Below, piece after piece: positions 33,906-45,472 of a stretch of DNA of 64,000 bases (its first letter is position 1; every line of letters begins with the position of its first letter). The stretch is from assembly GCF_035083965.1 (NCBI RefSeq), contig NC_089739.1, positions 10,466,001 through 10,530,000 of the forward strand, written 5' to 3'. This DNA comes from Branchiostoma lanceolatum. Taxonomy: Eukaryota; Chordata; Leptocardii; Amphioxiformes; Branchiostomatidae. The notes beneath the pieces were generated by a model. That model ran no database searches. It saw only the letters and a list, made by a program, of their open reading frames with translations, and was not told where the DNA came from. Made by a program: the position numbers and the translations under genes.

Positions 33906-36900
33906 CCTCCTTCCTTGCTGAAACGCGTTGGGAATAGGTACGTTTTTCTGGAGCTCTTAAGATTATGACTTTAATATCGTTTATATAAGGATAAACAAGA
34001 TATCTTAGACCGAGAATGTGTCTTAGAGGTCTCAAACTAACAAGAAATAGACATACATAGGACTGACATGTGAGAGAAAGACGATGTTTGGTGTATTTTT
34101 TTCAAAACTCGTGCAAGCTCGTTTCATGTACTGACGTGTTACATTTGTGTAGTGGGCTGTTTTTTAAATTAAAACTAAAGTTATAGTAGCTATGACATGA
34201 ATAATTTGCTTATATGTCGACTGTTTTGGAGCTTTATGTAACATAGAGGGAAAAGTCTGATTTGAAATCTAGATGACGAAATTCTTAACCATAATTTATG
34301 CTGCCACTGGTGACTCAAAGTCACGAGTTCTAATCCCACCTTTGAGTTCAAGGATATCATCATATGAGGGTCTGCATGGGGGGGTGTGTTGGGGTCCTGG
34401 CAAGGCTTCACGGTAAATTCAGCAGATTTAGAACATGAGACACCACTGAAGACGACGGTTTGTTGCCACTTAGTCGCCTGATCTTGTGGAAAATTTTTAA
34501 ATCATGAGCCGCTGAAATGCTATTTCCTGCGTAACGAGGAATTACTCAATAACGCTTAACGTTGAATTCAGGATGAAAAATAACACGCTACATAGACTTG
34601 ATATATCGATAACGTCTAACGTTGCATTAGAGCGGGTCGGCAACGATTAACGGTGAATTATTTACTTAGATAGCACATAACGCTTAACGGAAAAGGGCAT
34701 GCAGGCCCTCTCATATTGCCCACCCAAATTGGTGTTCATATATATCAGCCTAGTTGGTTAAAGAAATACCTCATAAATGATTGTCACAGCAAGTTTATTT
34801 GTGTGTGTGTTTTTGCAAGAAAATTTCTAGTGGTCTGTCAAGTTTTTGTTGTTTGTGAATCACAGCATGAACGTATTCTAAGAGAACAATGGGAAAGTCC
34901 TTTTCGTGTCTGTCCTCAGGCGATACACCTTTGTGTAAACATACAGCGTACCCAGCCAGAGCACAAGGTCCTCACGAGGTCTGGGGATTTATATCTAATC
35001 AGGGCCAAGTGACCTTTACAACTTGGGCCAAAGTTCGCTCAATGTGTGATTGTCAGTAAGGCTCTAGGAATACCGTAAATTCAGTTATTTTTGTGGGAAC
35101 TTGATTGTTTTGAAAAATGTTTTAGGTGTGTTTGAAGTTTATGGCCGTAACAGTTATTTACTAACGCATATAGCACTGGAGGTGCATGTATACTTGTCTA
35201 GTAAGTAAGTGGTGTCACAATATAATGGAGAGGTCACCAGAAAAATGCAAAAATAAAACTTTTGCAAATTTTGCAAGATTTACAGTATGCACCTGCTACC
35301 AGCAATTTGCATACTAGTAACATTCTTCTAGATTGCATGTAAAATATGAAAAACGTTTTAAGATATGTGAAGCACAATTAATTAATCTTACGTACATGTA
35401 CCAGTAAGGCCACGCCAATTCAATTTCTTGGTTAACAGATTTTTATTTTCCAAAAAAAAATTTGTAGAAAAAAAAATTTTTTCACAGCTTTTACTGATAA
35501 AATTGCCAATTAATCTTATTAGCTGATAAGGTTATCAAAGTCATTAGTTGGTTGATGGGTTTATTACTTTTAATAGCCCTGGTCAGTACTGGTCAATATT
35601 GGTTGGTCGTTTGGTGATCAGAACATTCAACTAAAAAAGTTATGATATATACACATTCTAATAGATTAAAGAGAATGTTTTCAGTTACTTGTACTAGTTT
35701 ATGTAGGAGGAAGAATTAACTATTAAGGATTCATTGATCATGATATATCAATTCAAAACCATCGTTTAGCAAAATGTTGAATTGAGAGCATGAAACTTTG
35801 AAAGTAGAGTTAGGTATTTTGCTCAAAATTCTTTGTCAAGATTCAATTTCAAGTGGACTGTGTCATGATCACTGTAATTTTATCTTGCCCCAGGGGCTTT
35901 GACTTGATGACTCAGAGCCTTGTGATAAAAACCAGCTGTCTTGTCTTTCAATGTACATACCATTGTCTGCTCTGAGTCATTTTGTGGTCCATTCATATGA
36001 TCATACACATAAAGGGGGCTATCAATGGTAAGTACAACATGAAACTTGTGATGTTTAACTTTAAACCTGCCGCTTGCCATAACTTCAGCAAAGTGTTTTG
36101 AACTTACTACTATCATTAATTGTGGGGTACTAAGTACTGCTTGTACTGTGTTGACTGTATACCAGCATTCAGCAAGATTAATATTTAATTGTCTCAGGCA
36201 ACGTGCACCCCAGTGTAGCCATGCACATTAAGAGTAGTTTTCAGAGTAAAGTGTACACTATAGAACGTGAGTTACATTTAGGTGTGTGGCAAACATCATA
36301 CACATGTACTGCTATCTTTGCAACTTTGATGCAAAAATGCTAATTCTTACAGTTGCTGTAGATAACATTTACTTTAGCTTGTAAATCTGTTTTTAAGAAT
36401 TGCATGCGCAGTCAAACTCAAAGTGAGAAAAAATAAATCTGTGCACGCGCACTCTACAATATACAATTTGTACATGTACAATGTTGTAATTTCTACTACA
36501 TGTACATGGCGTCAGCAGCATTTCTCTCATCAATTATTCTTGCAAGTTGCTGTTTTAAATTAGCATTTCGCCTGGTCAGGGTAATACTGTACAGTAGTAT
36601 ATTAGTTTAAGAGTTTGTTCAAATATTAGGGTGTTTACAGTAGAATCACATGGTAATCATGCTCCAAAGAGCAAACACATGTACCTAATGTAACACAGCT
36701 TGACATCCAACTGTAATCTAATATAATCATGCTAAAATCGAAGATTAGAATTACATTTGCACTAACTAAAGGTGATAATTTTTTTCTTAAAGTTTAACTT
36801 AAACTTAAAGTAACTTTTCCTTCCTGTATGATTGTGTACTACTTATACGAAAGCTTATTCGAATTCTAAAAGTTTTATCATGTAAAAGATAGAATGTTTA

Positions 36901-37690
36901 AGTTTAGCCAGGTGTTGTAGGTGTCCAACTGAATGATTTATGGCTATTGTGAACATCATGTGACGGTCACAAGGTATAGGCAGGTGCCACAGGACTTGCC
37001 AGTGACACCTACATGTGTATCATACTTCATTTCTTTGTTCTCAGCACTGCTGCAAAGGTCTGCTTTTTTTTGGTCCTGCGGTTAAGAATTGGCAACTTAG
37101 TTTTCTGTAGGTATTTCTCTTCTTCTAGACCTTTATATTTGTTTTCTGTCCATGTATTTACTGCCGTAGTCAGATTTAGAATTTGGAGAGTTTCTTTTTG
37201 CCGAATTGTAGCATGTTCAAAATGTTGTGAATCCGAATTTTGGGTGTTAAGAAGTGATCTTTAATCCCTAAACTTTCAGCTTGAGCTCTCATAATTGTAG
37301 AATGTACCTAAGCTTATTAATAAGTTTTTTAGTTCACCAAATACAATTTAGAGAATCTGTCAAATTAGTGCTCTAAGTTCAGTCATTTTTCGCAGGAGCT
37401 AAAGTTGGTGTTAAAAGGGGAAAGGAGGTTTTTACAGCGTTTTAAGTTTGCTTTTTAGATGATGATTCTATACTCAGTAGTTACCGGTAGTATTAGTAAA
37501 TACATTGGAAACTTACAAATTGTATCTGCTGGTAACATGTACCTTGAAAGCTATAACTGTTGACAATGCCAGTTGTATTCTAGGATTTATCCATTGTACA
37601 AAATACTGAATAATATATGACGACGTATACTATTTTTCTTTACACTTGAAGTTTAACATGACCGCTTCCTTTTTTTTTCTTCTTCTGTTT
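33906..37690. other. Intergenic and 5' region between TAF5L and CTSB
   Basis: No coding exon is supported. It contains a cluster of AACG(C/T)(T/C)TAACG-like phrases at 34545-34695, a MITE-like repeat at 35065-35290, a one-ended fragment of the GGCCAC-type MITE at 35406-35470, and acatgtac palindromes near 36475-36505. A 5' noncoding exon of CTSB is expected here, because the first coding exon is preceded by an acceptor, but I could not place it. Confidence 0.4.
35065..35290. mobile_element. MITE of the TACTGTAA family
   Basis: The left end atACCGTAAATTCAGTTA and right end gcaagatTTACAGTATgc are imperfect inverted repeats. The interior gcaaaaataaaacttttgca also folds. No ORF. Confidence 0.5.
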
Positions 37691-37705
37691 CGCGTTAGAT
37701 CCACG

Positions 37706-40700
37706 ATGCTCGCCTGGGTTGTCTTGTCCGTGATCGCAGCGGTCTCCGCCAAGGAGTTTCCCATCCACCAACCACTGACACAAGAGATCATCGACTATGT
37801 CAACTCCGTCGACACTACATGGAAGGTGAGAAAAAATTGCAACCTATTTTCTCTCGGAATCTATTTGAGAACGCACCAGAGAATCTACCATAAAGTTTCC
37901 AATAGCGTACACACTTTTTGACAATTTCAAGTCTCAAGCAGTTGTCCCAGAAGGACCCCAAAGTCGGGGCGCGCATGTTAATGGGGATGTGTACACTATT
38001 AAGAACTTACAAATGTAGCAGTATACCTGATCTTTGAATTAAGTCAACTTCAAAACCAACTTTTTTAGATCAGTAGCTCACATGTTTAGAATCATTTTAT
38101 TTTGTATTTTAATACCGTGCAGCGTGCCTGCGAAGATGGTATGTTATACCAAATGGCGGTTACACCGGCTATATAGATACAGAATATTTTTTATGTTTAC
38201 TAATTTTTTGTTTGTTTTTTCTCTCTTTTTTGTATCATCATCATCATCGGTCCTCCTCTTATATTATTTATTACGAGGTGTAGCAAGTGAAGTTTGCTCT
38301 CCAGGACTTTGATTTAATGGAAGATAGTGAATGTGTGTGAGTTAATACTCAAATGGTTTGAATTACTTGCCAATTCATTTTTTCGTGCGGACATGATCTT
38401 GCAGGATGAGGGAGGTTTCACTTAAACTGTTTAAGTGTGTGAACTTTTAAGTTTGAAGTTGAAACAGTTTTATTATTGATAGAATAAACACATATATTTG
38501 CAGTGTCATGGTTTTGTAGTGACCTCTGCGGAAATAAGACCACTGTGAACATTTCCAGATACATGTATATACAGTGAATTAGTGCTGCGTACTGGTTCTG
38601 TGTACCGGTACTGTACCGTAAAAATTTACACCAAGTATGTGCTTATTTTGTGACTGATCTCCTGAGCTCATGCAACACCAAGCGTGACCAAAGTGATACC
38701 TAACAGAGTAAGTAATATGCAACAGATCATTCAGGCAGGTCGGGAGTTTTGATAGCATTTGGCATTTTAGGCCAAGGCAGTTTGGTGGTAGGAAACCTAG
38801 ATGTATTTTTCGAATTAAGATACTGACAAGTTGAAAACAGTTTATGTTTTTGTCATTGAAAAAGTTCAGAAGAACACATGTTAATTTTTCAAATTGTTCA
38901 GGTGCAGGTTCAGGTCCGGACCTGTACCTAAACCACTGTACCGGTACCTGTACCTAGATGTTACGTTTAGGTACGCAGCACTACAGTGAATATTAATTAT
39001 GCTTATAGAATTTATGATTGCACTTTGACCTCAAATGGTTCTCAGTGAGTGGAACGTACCATTTTGCTCTTCAGGCTGGGTGGAACTTCCAGGGTGCGAC
39101 AGTGTCCTATGTGAAGGGACTGTGCGGTGTGATCAGGGACCCTAACAACCACAAACTCCCACTCAAGCTGCACGAGCTTAATGCTCAGGTAAAGACATCT
39201 ATTAGAGAAAGTATCTCCTTTGATTTAAGAAATAACAATTATTATTGATATATTATAGAGCAATATTAAGCATTCAACACATTTTGAGAATTTGACTGCA
39301 AAGAACTGCAAAAATGTGTGCCAAAAATAGTTACTCAAGCAACTGGATAAAATTTTGAAAAAAAATATTTTCAGACAGCAAAATTATCCGCTGCAAAAAT
39401 GTGGTATTTTGCGTAAATTGCATACTAGATTTAATATGAATTTTAATTGTACAGCTACCTGCTTATCATCTTTCCCTCGGACAGAAGTAGCATGGACACA
39501 GTTTATCTGAAAATTTGGTTAATTTCTGGGGGGTATGTTTATTCCGGGGTGTACGTTTATCAATTTTTGAAGATCTGTCCAGGGGTATGTTTATTCCGGT
39601 GGGTATGTTTATTTGGGAGATGAGAGTAAGTATGAACCAGTTTGTCTCAACTTTATTGGTACCAGGTTTATGATTTTGTAAATTGTTCTTGTTCCCAGGA
39701 CATCCCTGACATGTTTGACTCCCGGACCAAGTGGGCCAACTGTCCCACCATCAAGGAGGTCCGTGACCAGGGCTCATGTGGCTCCTGCTGGGTAAATGTC
39801 TTTTATTTACATAATTTATGCAGCACGTTTGTGTGCCCTATTTTTGATATATATTTTGCTCCATTTAAAGGTGCCCTAAACGATTTCAGAGGGTAAAACT
39901 TGAAATATTCTGGGGAAAGCAATTCTGTTTGGTGAAATTGAAATTGACATTTACTTCCCCATATTTGCACATTTACATCATTATTTCATACTTTGGGTGT
40001 TTAAAAAGAGCACAGAAACAAGCCGCAAAAGGAGTATTCTATTTATTGGTACATGTACCACCCAAAAATCAGCCCAGAATCCAGCCGTAACCATTTTAGG
40101 CCTCAAAACATCATACTTAAAACATAGGTTTTTGGCGAAATTTGCACGTCCGAATTTCTTTTCGGGAAAATGCCGGATTTGCATTGGAAACGACGACGTA
40201 GAACATATTGTAGATATATGCATTTTGTGAGACTGCCACGGGGCTGTCTCCAGATTTTTATTTTTGTCTGCCCCACTCATTGCTTGCTTGTGATGTTGAT
40301 TTTCATAATAGATCTGTCATTTTAATTTTTTTGAAAATACATGACAATTTCCTGTCTGCATGGACGTGAAGATTATTTGGATGGATGGGTTGATATTTTG
40401 TCCCTTCCAACAAGCAAATTTCTTTGGAGGGACATGTCCTGGAGAAAGCCACGATAGACAGTTTATTTCAGTCAAGTCATGGTTTTCGATGCTTTGCAGC
40501 TTTCTCTAAGCCAACAATGTAATCGGCTGCTAAAATTCTGCATCTTTTTTAAACAAATCAAGCATAGATTAGTCAAATCAGAGTAATTAATTATAAACCA
40601 CAGCTTGTAATCATGCCATTGGAAATGTAAGACAAAATAATTGATCTTTTCTCTTCCAAAATGATTGTTTTAACATTGACTATATGACTATCTTTGTGTA

Positions 40701-43700
40701 TAATATGTTTAACGTAGTCAAATCAATGATCATTACAATGAACCAATCAATGAAATCGATTTGCTTCTACCCCCCTCCCCCCCCGCTCTGCAAATCAATG
40801 CTTTTATATAGGCTGAAGCTGCAGCTGAAGCGATGAGTGATCGTGTCTGCGCTGCGTCAAACGGAAAAGTTCAAGTTCACCTATCGTCGGAAAATCTCAT
40901 GGCGTGTTGTGAGACATGCGGAATGGGGTAAGTCTAGAATTACGCCAGAAACAATACAGGTTTTGCTATCACAAACCTGTAAATATTCATGATTCGTTTT
41001 CTCAGGCTGTTGCTGCCGTTGAGGCAATGAGCGACCGTATCTGTGTTGCGTCGATGGGAAAGACGATGGCACGTATATCCTCCGAAGACCTGAATTCCTG
41101 CTGCAGAACCTGTGGTAACGGGTAAGCCGCAAAGCAGCAAACAAAAAAAAGCCCCAAAAAATCAAATGTACTATAAACACTGATCACTTTGTGAATTGAT
41201 ATTCCTTTTCAAATTGGGAGAACATGATTTATTAATAATAACGGTTTTAAATTTACAAATATCGGTCTTACCAAATCTAATTTGCTTGGGCTGGCTTTAG
41301 ACTTTGCACTGATTAGATACAGCACTATATTCAAATGATCGTTATGTACATGTATGTGAAAAGAAAATTCTAATTTCTTGATGTGTAAATTGTTTGAAAT
41401 TCGGCTGACTTAGTAAATGCTTCAGTTCATTTGGCCACACCAATTTTATTTGTTGGTTCTTGGATTTCTAAAGATAACCAGATTCAAATGTTACGCTAAA
41501 AACAGAGTCTGAGGCCTGTAACTAAGTGTAAACAGTTTCCATGAGGGACTATACAATCATGCAGTAAGATTAATCTTTTCCTCCCAGCTTTCTGTTCTCA
41601 TCTTGACTTGACTCAACTAGCTTCTTTTTTTTTCACTTCAAAATGTCTGAGAACCAGTAAGAAATAGATCAGTGTGGCTTTATAGCCTTAATATTGGGCC
41701 TATATACATGTATGACAAGCAACCATATATTATACAATGTCATGCATTGTATCTGACATGCATTTGGATACAATGATTGATGCAATTTAACAGCTTGCTG
41801 CTGCTAAAGGCATTTTTAATTAAAAGTAAAGAATGTAAAAGTTATGTTTTGGAATCATCCTGAATAAAAGGATGGCCACTTAACCATGTTTGATTGTATT
41901 TACCAGGTGCAATGGTGGTTTCCCTGAGGCAGCCTGGGAGTACTGGAAGAGGGACGGCCTGGTAACAGGTGGACCCTACGACTCCCATATGGGGTGTCAG
42001 CCCTACGAGATCGCGCCCTGCGAGCATCACATCAATGGTTCCCGCCCCGCCTGTGGAAAGATCGAGCCAACGCCCAGGTGCAAGAAATCGTGCGAATCTG
42101 GCTACAACGTCACCTTCGCAAAGGACAAGCACTACGGTTTGTAACTTTGCTTTCAAATACATATTACGTCATGTTGTATCTTAAGTTAGTTTTGATTTCA
42201 TGTTGATTAATTCATTTTCCCAGGGACTTTATTTTGGAAAGGAGGTTTTTGCGGTATTCTAAGGGTCCCCAGAAAGTGCGAAATGGAACGAAATGGAACA
42301 AACTTAAACAACATATGCAACATTAGTTCATTCCATTTCGTTCCCTTTCGCTCCATTTCGCACTTTATGGGGACTGGTATTCTAAGCTGGGTAGAAACAA
42401 ATTTGTAGTACAGTTCTGTGGTAATTCATTGGGAACGCATATTCCTGGTGCAATTAGTGAAAGAAATAAAATTCGAAAGCGATAGATAGGTCTCTTTCAG
42501 TTCAAAGATTGTTCTAATCTTACATTTGAATTTAGGCCACAGCAAGTAAATTTTATGGATGACATCCTCCGCAGACCCCAAAATTAATGAGATAGGGCAA
42601 AAAAAAACAAGGCGGGCAAAAAAAACAAGATTCCTATATTTTCAAATTTTGAGGTCATGAATCTTGTTAAACAAGAATTGAGGTGACGAAATATGATATC
42701 ATGACCAACAGGTCTTTTATTCCTGTATTCAACCAATGAGGTTTCAAATATAATATAAAACCTCCTTGATTCAACAGGAAAAATGTCCTTGTAGATGTGT
42801 ACACATCTCAATAGACCAACTACAACAAATGCAGAAAAGAGCTTGTTGTACGTATACCATCATCTGAAGCAACAGTACACTGGGTATTCATATGTGATGA
42901 AACACCTTGTGTATACAGCTCAATTAACTAGACCCCCCCCCCCCCCCATTATTTATATAATGTCCTTGCTAGATCTAGAACAAACGCAGAAAACAGCTTG
43001 TTATTGTACCATCATGGGCAGGAACTACACTGGGTATTCATATGCAATGAAACACCTTAGACTGTCAACGTTTAGGACATATTTGCCCATTTTTGGCATG
43101 TTGACCACCGTCGGAGGGCAATGAAATTTCTTGTTTTTTATTTCGAAATCAGGCGAAAATTAATGAGCGCGCTGATGTCATCCATAAAAATTACTTGCTG
43201 TGGCCTTAGTTTGGAAACTATGTTTTCCTCTACGTTCATTGTATCTTTAATACAATATGTCATATACTACATTTGTGTAAGTAAACAACATATACTGAAA
43301 TTTATGTTTTTGTATTGTGTTGTATACACTAGCCAAGACAGCCTACTCTGTGAGCTCCAAGGTTGAGCAGATCCAGATGGAAATCATGACTAACGGACCC
43401 GTGGAGGCTGCCTTTACCGTCTACGCCGACTTCCCACACTACAAGTCTGGTGAGTCATCAGAACTACTTAAGGTCTCATGCCTGAATTGGTCCACGTGTT
43501 GATGCCCAAAGAGTGCGGGCTAAAAAAATAATTGGGCCCCAAAGGCATGTGTTTCAGTCGATCATAAATTACCTTCGATCGATCCCACCTGATATACATT
43601 TGAGATGGAAGCTTGTTCATGTCTGACAGGATAAGGCAGGAAAGTTTCGGCATCCAAGCGATTGTCGGACTTACACGCCTTTTAGACCTGAGTACTACGG

Positions 43701-45472
43701 TCAGGCTCAATCGGCACCAGAGAGCCTTTTGCGGCTAGTTGGTAATTTCAGATTTAAATGCCATTAAATATCGCTTCCTCAGGTTATATTTTGTTGACAT
43801 TTTTTTCATCGTCTAAAGAACGTGTGTGCTTGCAATAGAAAGTAAAACATCTCCAGAAACTCTGTATTTTATTGAAATTACGGCCATGAAAGGTTCGTGT
43901 TTTAAGTTTATTTCCTATGGGACGGCCTAATTGCCGTGTGAGACCTTAAAACGACTTCGCAATAACCAGGTTGGCAAAATTTGTTGACCGCCAGAAGATT
44001 GCCGTTTTTTTAGAATTGCCACAGATACTTGTTTTGCCTGAACATCTTCAATTTCAAACATTGGCCGATCCCTAAAAAATTGTATTGCAGAAGGAAAATT
44101 CCTTTTTAGAGTTTGCATGGCAAGCTGTTTTTCCTGCTGTGTGACAACGGCTTTAAAGAATTGGCCAATGAGACTGAAGGACACATTAATGCAATTATGT
44201 AATGTAATTTAGCAGTCATGTTCTCATTGGGTGATTTACATGTCCAGGAATCATCACCAGTCTGGAGATAATATAAACTGCTGTTGACCAATCAGAATCT
44301 GCAATAAACATACAATGTATGTGGAATATGGTGTCAAGTCTGTCTTAACTGATCCCATTGGCTGATTTTCGTACAGGTGTATACCAGCACGAGTCTGGCG
44401 CTGAGCTTGGCGGACATGCCGTCAAGATTATTGGATGGGGAACTGAGGGCAGCACCCCTTATTGGCTGATCGCCAACAGCTGGAACAGCGACTGGGGCGA
44501 TATGGGTAAGGAATATACGGCTGCACATTCGTAAACAATTTAACATCAGGACTAGTACACATATAGCTACATTATACAGTAATAGAGGTTTAGTACAGGT
44601 CCCAATATGTTATTACTGTAATTCTTGTTTCTTTCACAATAACTTTATGTTCTGTTTTCACGGTCACCTCTGTACCGGGAACATCACCGTGAAAAAATCT
44701 GTTGTTATTATTTATGATTCCTTCACACATCCATTCTGTATATCACTTGCGGCCATTGTGAAGTTAAAGCTCAGTGAAAATGTCCATTTTCCTTATACCG
44801 TGAAGTTTTGCTACTGTCAAGATAAAGTGAATTACAGTATTAGCTTAAATAGATATTACATTTCTAACTGGGAAGAAACAACCGTAGAAGTAAACCGCAA
44901 TTACAATGTAGATTAGGATGGATACAAGGTTAGTTCATGTCTGTTTATTGATCAATTATAGATCCAATTTCCTTTCAAAATGCTGATAAGGTGCATTTCT
45001 TAGTAATAATTTTATTTGCAAGTTCTTGCTCAAGGGCTAATTGCAACATGAAACAATACTTAGCAAGGGTATACTGTGCTGATAGTGCGAGTTAACAATG
45101 TTGACAAGGTTAGTAACCTGTACTTGTGACTGAACAATCCAGCACCTAAAGACTAACTTGTGATCTTGACTCTTGACCGATAACAGTGAAATGAGATGAA
45201 TAAACAATCTGATGTAACTTAGACATTCAGAAATACATATGCAGCACTAATGCTTGGTTAGTTCACACTGCCATGGTAATAAAAGAGCGTGTAGTGTGGC
45301 ATTAATGCTGCATTAGATAACAGTTTGGCAAGGGTACTACACCCTACGCCATTGTACCAGTTTGTACCTGACGATTATTTTTCTTTCCGCAGGATTCTTT
45401 AAGATCCTCAGGGGTCAGGACGAGTGCGGTATCGAGAGGGACATCGTCGCTGGCGAGCCGCGTCTCGACTAG
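37706..45472 (+). CDS. CTSB: Cathepsin B, lysosomal papain-family cysteine protease
   Basis: Exons (one alternative used) are 37706-37825, 39075-39188, 39699-39791, 40812-40927 or 41006-41121, 41907-42136, 43333-43449, 44377-44505 and 45393-45472 (TAG). Either choice gives 332 residues, close to the human protein (339 as I recall). In order: a signal peptide ([15 protein letters not shown]), a C1-type propeptide, the mature start [20 protein letters not shown], the active-site DQGSCGSCW (catalytic Cys before Trp), [13 protein letters not shown], the occluding loop [12 protein letters not shown] with its His pair (diagnostic of cathepsin B), the catalytic His in [11 protein letters not shown], and the catalytic Asn in [11 protein letters not shown]. 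It acts as an endo- and dipeptidyl carboxypeptidase in lysosomes (family knowledge). An acceptor (cgcgttag) directly before the ATG indicates a noncoding first exon upstream. Poly(A) signal at 46102. Confidence 0.96.
38580..38983. mobile_element. 404 bp hAT-like MITE with perfect 8 bp target duplication
   Basis: The ends TAGTGCTGCGTAC and GTACGCAGCACTA are exact inverses and are flanked on both sides by CAGTGAAT (38572-38579, 38984-38991). The interior carries ccggtac and cagGTCCGGACCTG palindromes, also seen at 57510-57560. It lies in CTSB intron 1. Confidence 0.88.
40812..40927 (+). CDS. CTSB: CTSB alternative exon 4a
   Basis: This 116-nt exon follows acceptor ttatatag and ends at donor GTAAGT. 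It encodes [20 protein letters not shown] and then [18 protein letters not shown] plus GG. It enters in phase 0 and leaves in phase 2, as does exon 4b, so either can join exon 3 (CW) and exon 5 (G-CNGGFP), but using both would shift the frame. It covers the helix after the catalytic Cys and the SSE(N/D)L..CC disulfide segment. Confidence 0.9.
41006..41121 (+). CDS. CTSB: CTSB alternative exon 4b
   Basis: This second 116-nt copy follows acceptor ttttctcag and ends at donor GTAAGC, only 78 nt after exon 4a. It encodes [20 protein letters not shown] and then [18 protein letters not shown] plus GG. Cysteines and the MSDR(V/I)C and SSE(D/N)L..CC frames are conserved with 4a, but more than a third of the residues differ. 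That suggests selection on both copies rather than decay of one. Confidence 0.9.
41428..41485. repeat. One-ended fragment of the GGCCACACCAAT MITE
   Basis: The phrase ttggccacaccaattttatt followed by gttggttcttgg matches the left end of the Harbinger-like MITE at 51354. The other end is missing. Confidence 0.5.
42264..42375. mobile_element. 112 bp MITE with 11 bp target duplication
   Basis: The left end GGTCCCCAGAAAGTGCGAAA and right end tttcgcactttatggggact form long imperfect inverted repeats (about 45 bp each), leaving almost no unique centre. Both flanks carry GGTATTCTAAG (42253-42263, 42376-42386). It lies in the CTSB intron after exon 41907-42136. Confidence 0.85.
42535..43205. mobile_element. 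671 bp Harbinger-like TIR element with TTA target duplication
   Basis: The left end GGCCACAGCAAGTAAATTTT (then atggatgacatc) is the inverse of the right end (gatgtcatccat, then aaaaattacttgctgtggcc). TTA flanks both sides (42532-42534, 43206-43208). GGCC-type ends and a TTA duplication fit PIF/Harbinger (family knowledge). Inside are two diverged tandem copies (about 42810-42900 and 42960-43075) resembling the C-terminal part of a LINE reverse transcriptase, plus a poly-C run. No transposase. Confidence 0.8.
42810..43080 (+). mobile_element. Two fragments resembling LINE reverse transcriptase C-terminus
   Basis: Copy 1 reads [15 protein letters not shown] before a stop. Copy 2 reads [20 protein letters not shown] and then [16 protein letters not shown]. 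The pattern L..(I/M)QKRA...I.G..Y..Y..A...L.L.TL..R is typical of the end of non-LTR reverse transcriptases (family knowledge). Both copies are broken and lie inside the TIR element at 42535-43205. Confidence 0.5.
43472..43945. mobile_element. 474 bp element with TTAA target duplication
   Basis: The ends GGTCTCA and TGAGACC are inverse, with imperfect extension (tgcctgaattgg / cctaattgccgtg). TTAA flanks both sides (43468-43471, 43946-43949), as for piggyBac- or Kolobok-type insertion (family knowledge). It begins 22 bp after the CTSB exon ending at 43449. No ORF of note. Confidence 0.65.
44613..44862. mobile_element. MITE of the TACTGTAATTC family
   Basis: The left end ttaTTACTGTAATTC and right end GAATTACAGTATTag are inverse. 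The inner pairs cacggtcacc / atcaccgtg and aactttatg / gataaagtg add a stem. It lies in the last CTSB intron. Confidence 0.7.

Noticed and set aside
35880-36116. 78-codon minus-strand ORF in the TAF5L-CTSB spacer
   Set aside because: No recognised similarity, no flanking splice signals, no conserved motif.
40916-41180. ORFs on the minus strand across CTSB exon 4b
   Set aside because: They are shadows of the strongly supported plus-strand exon.
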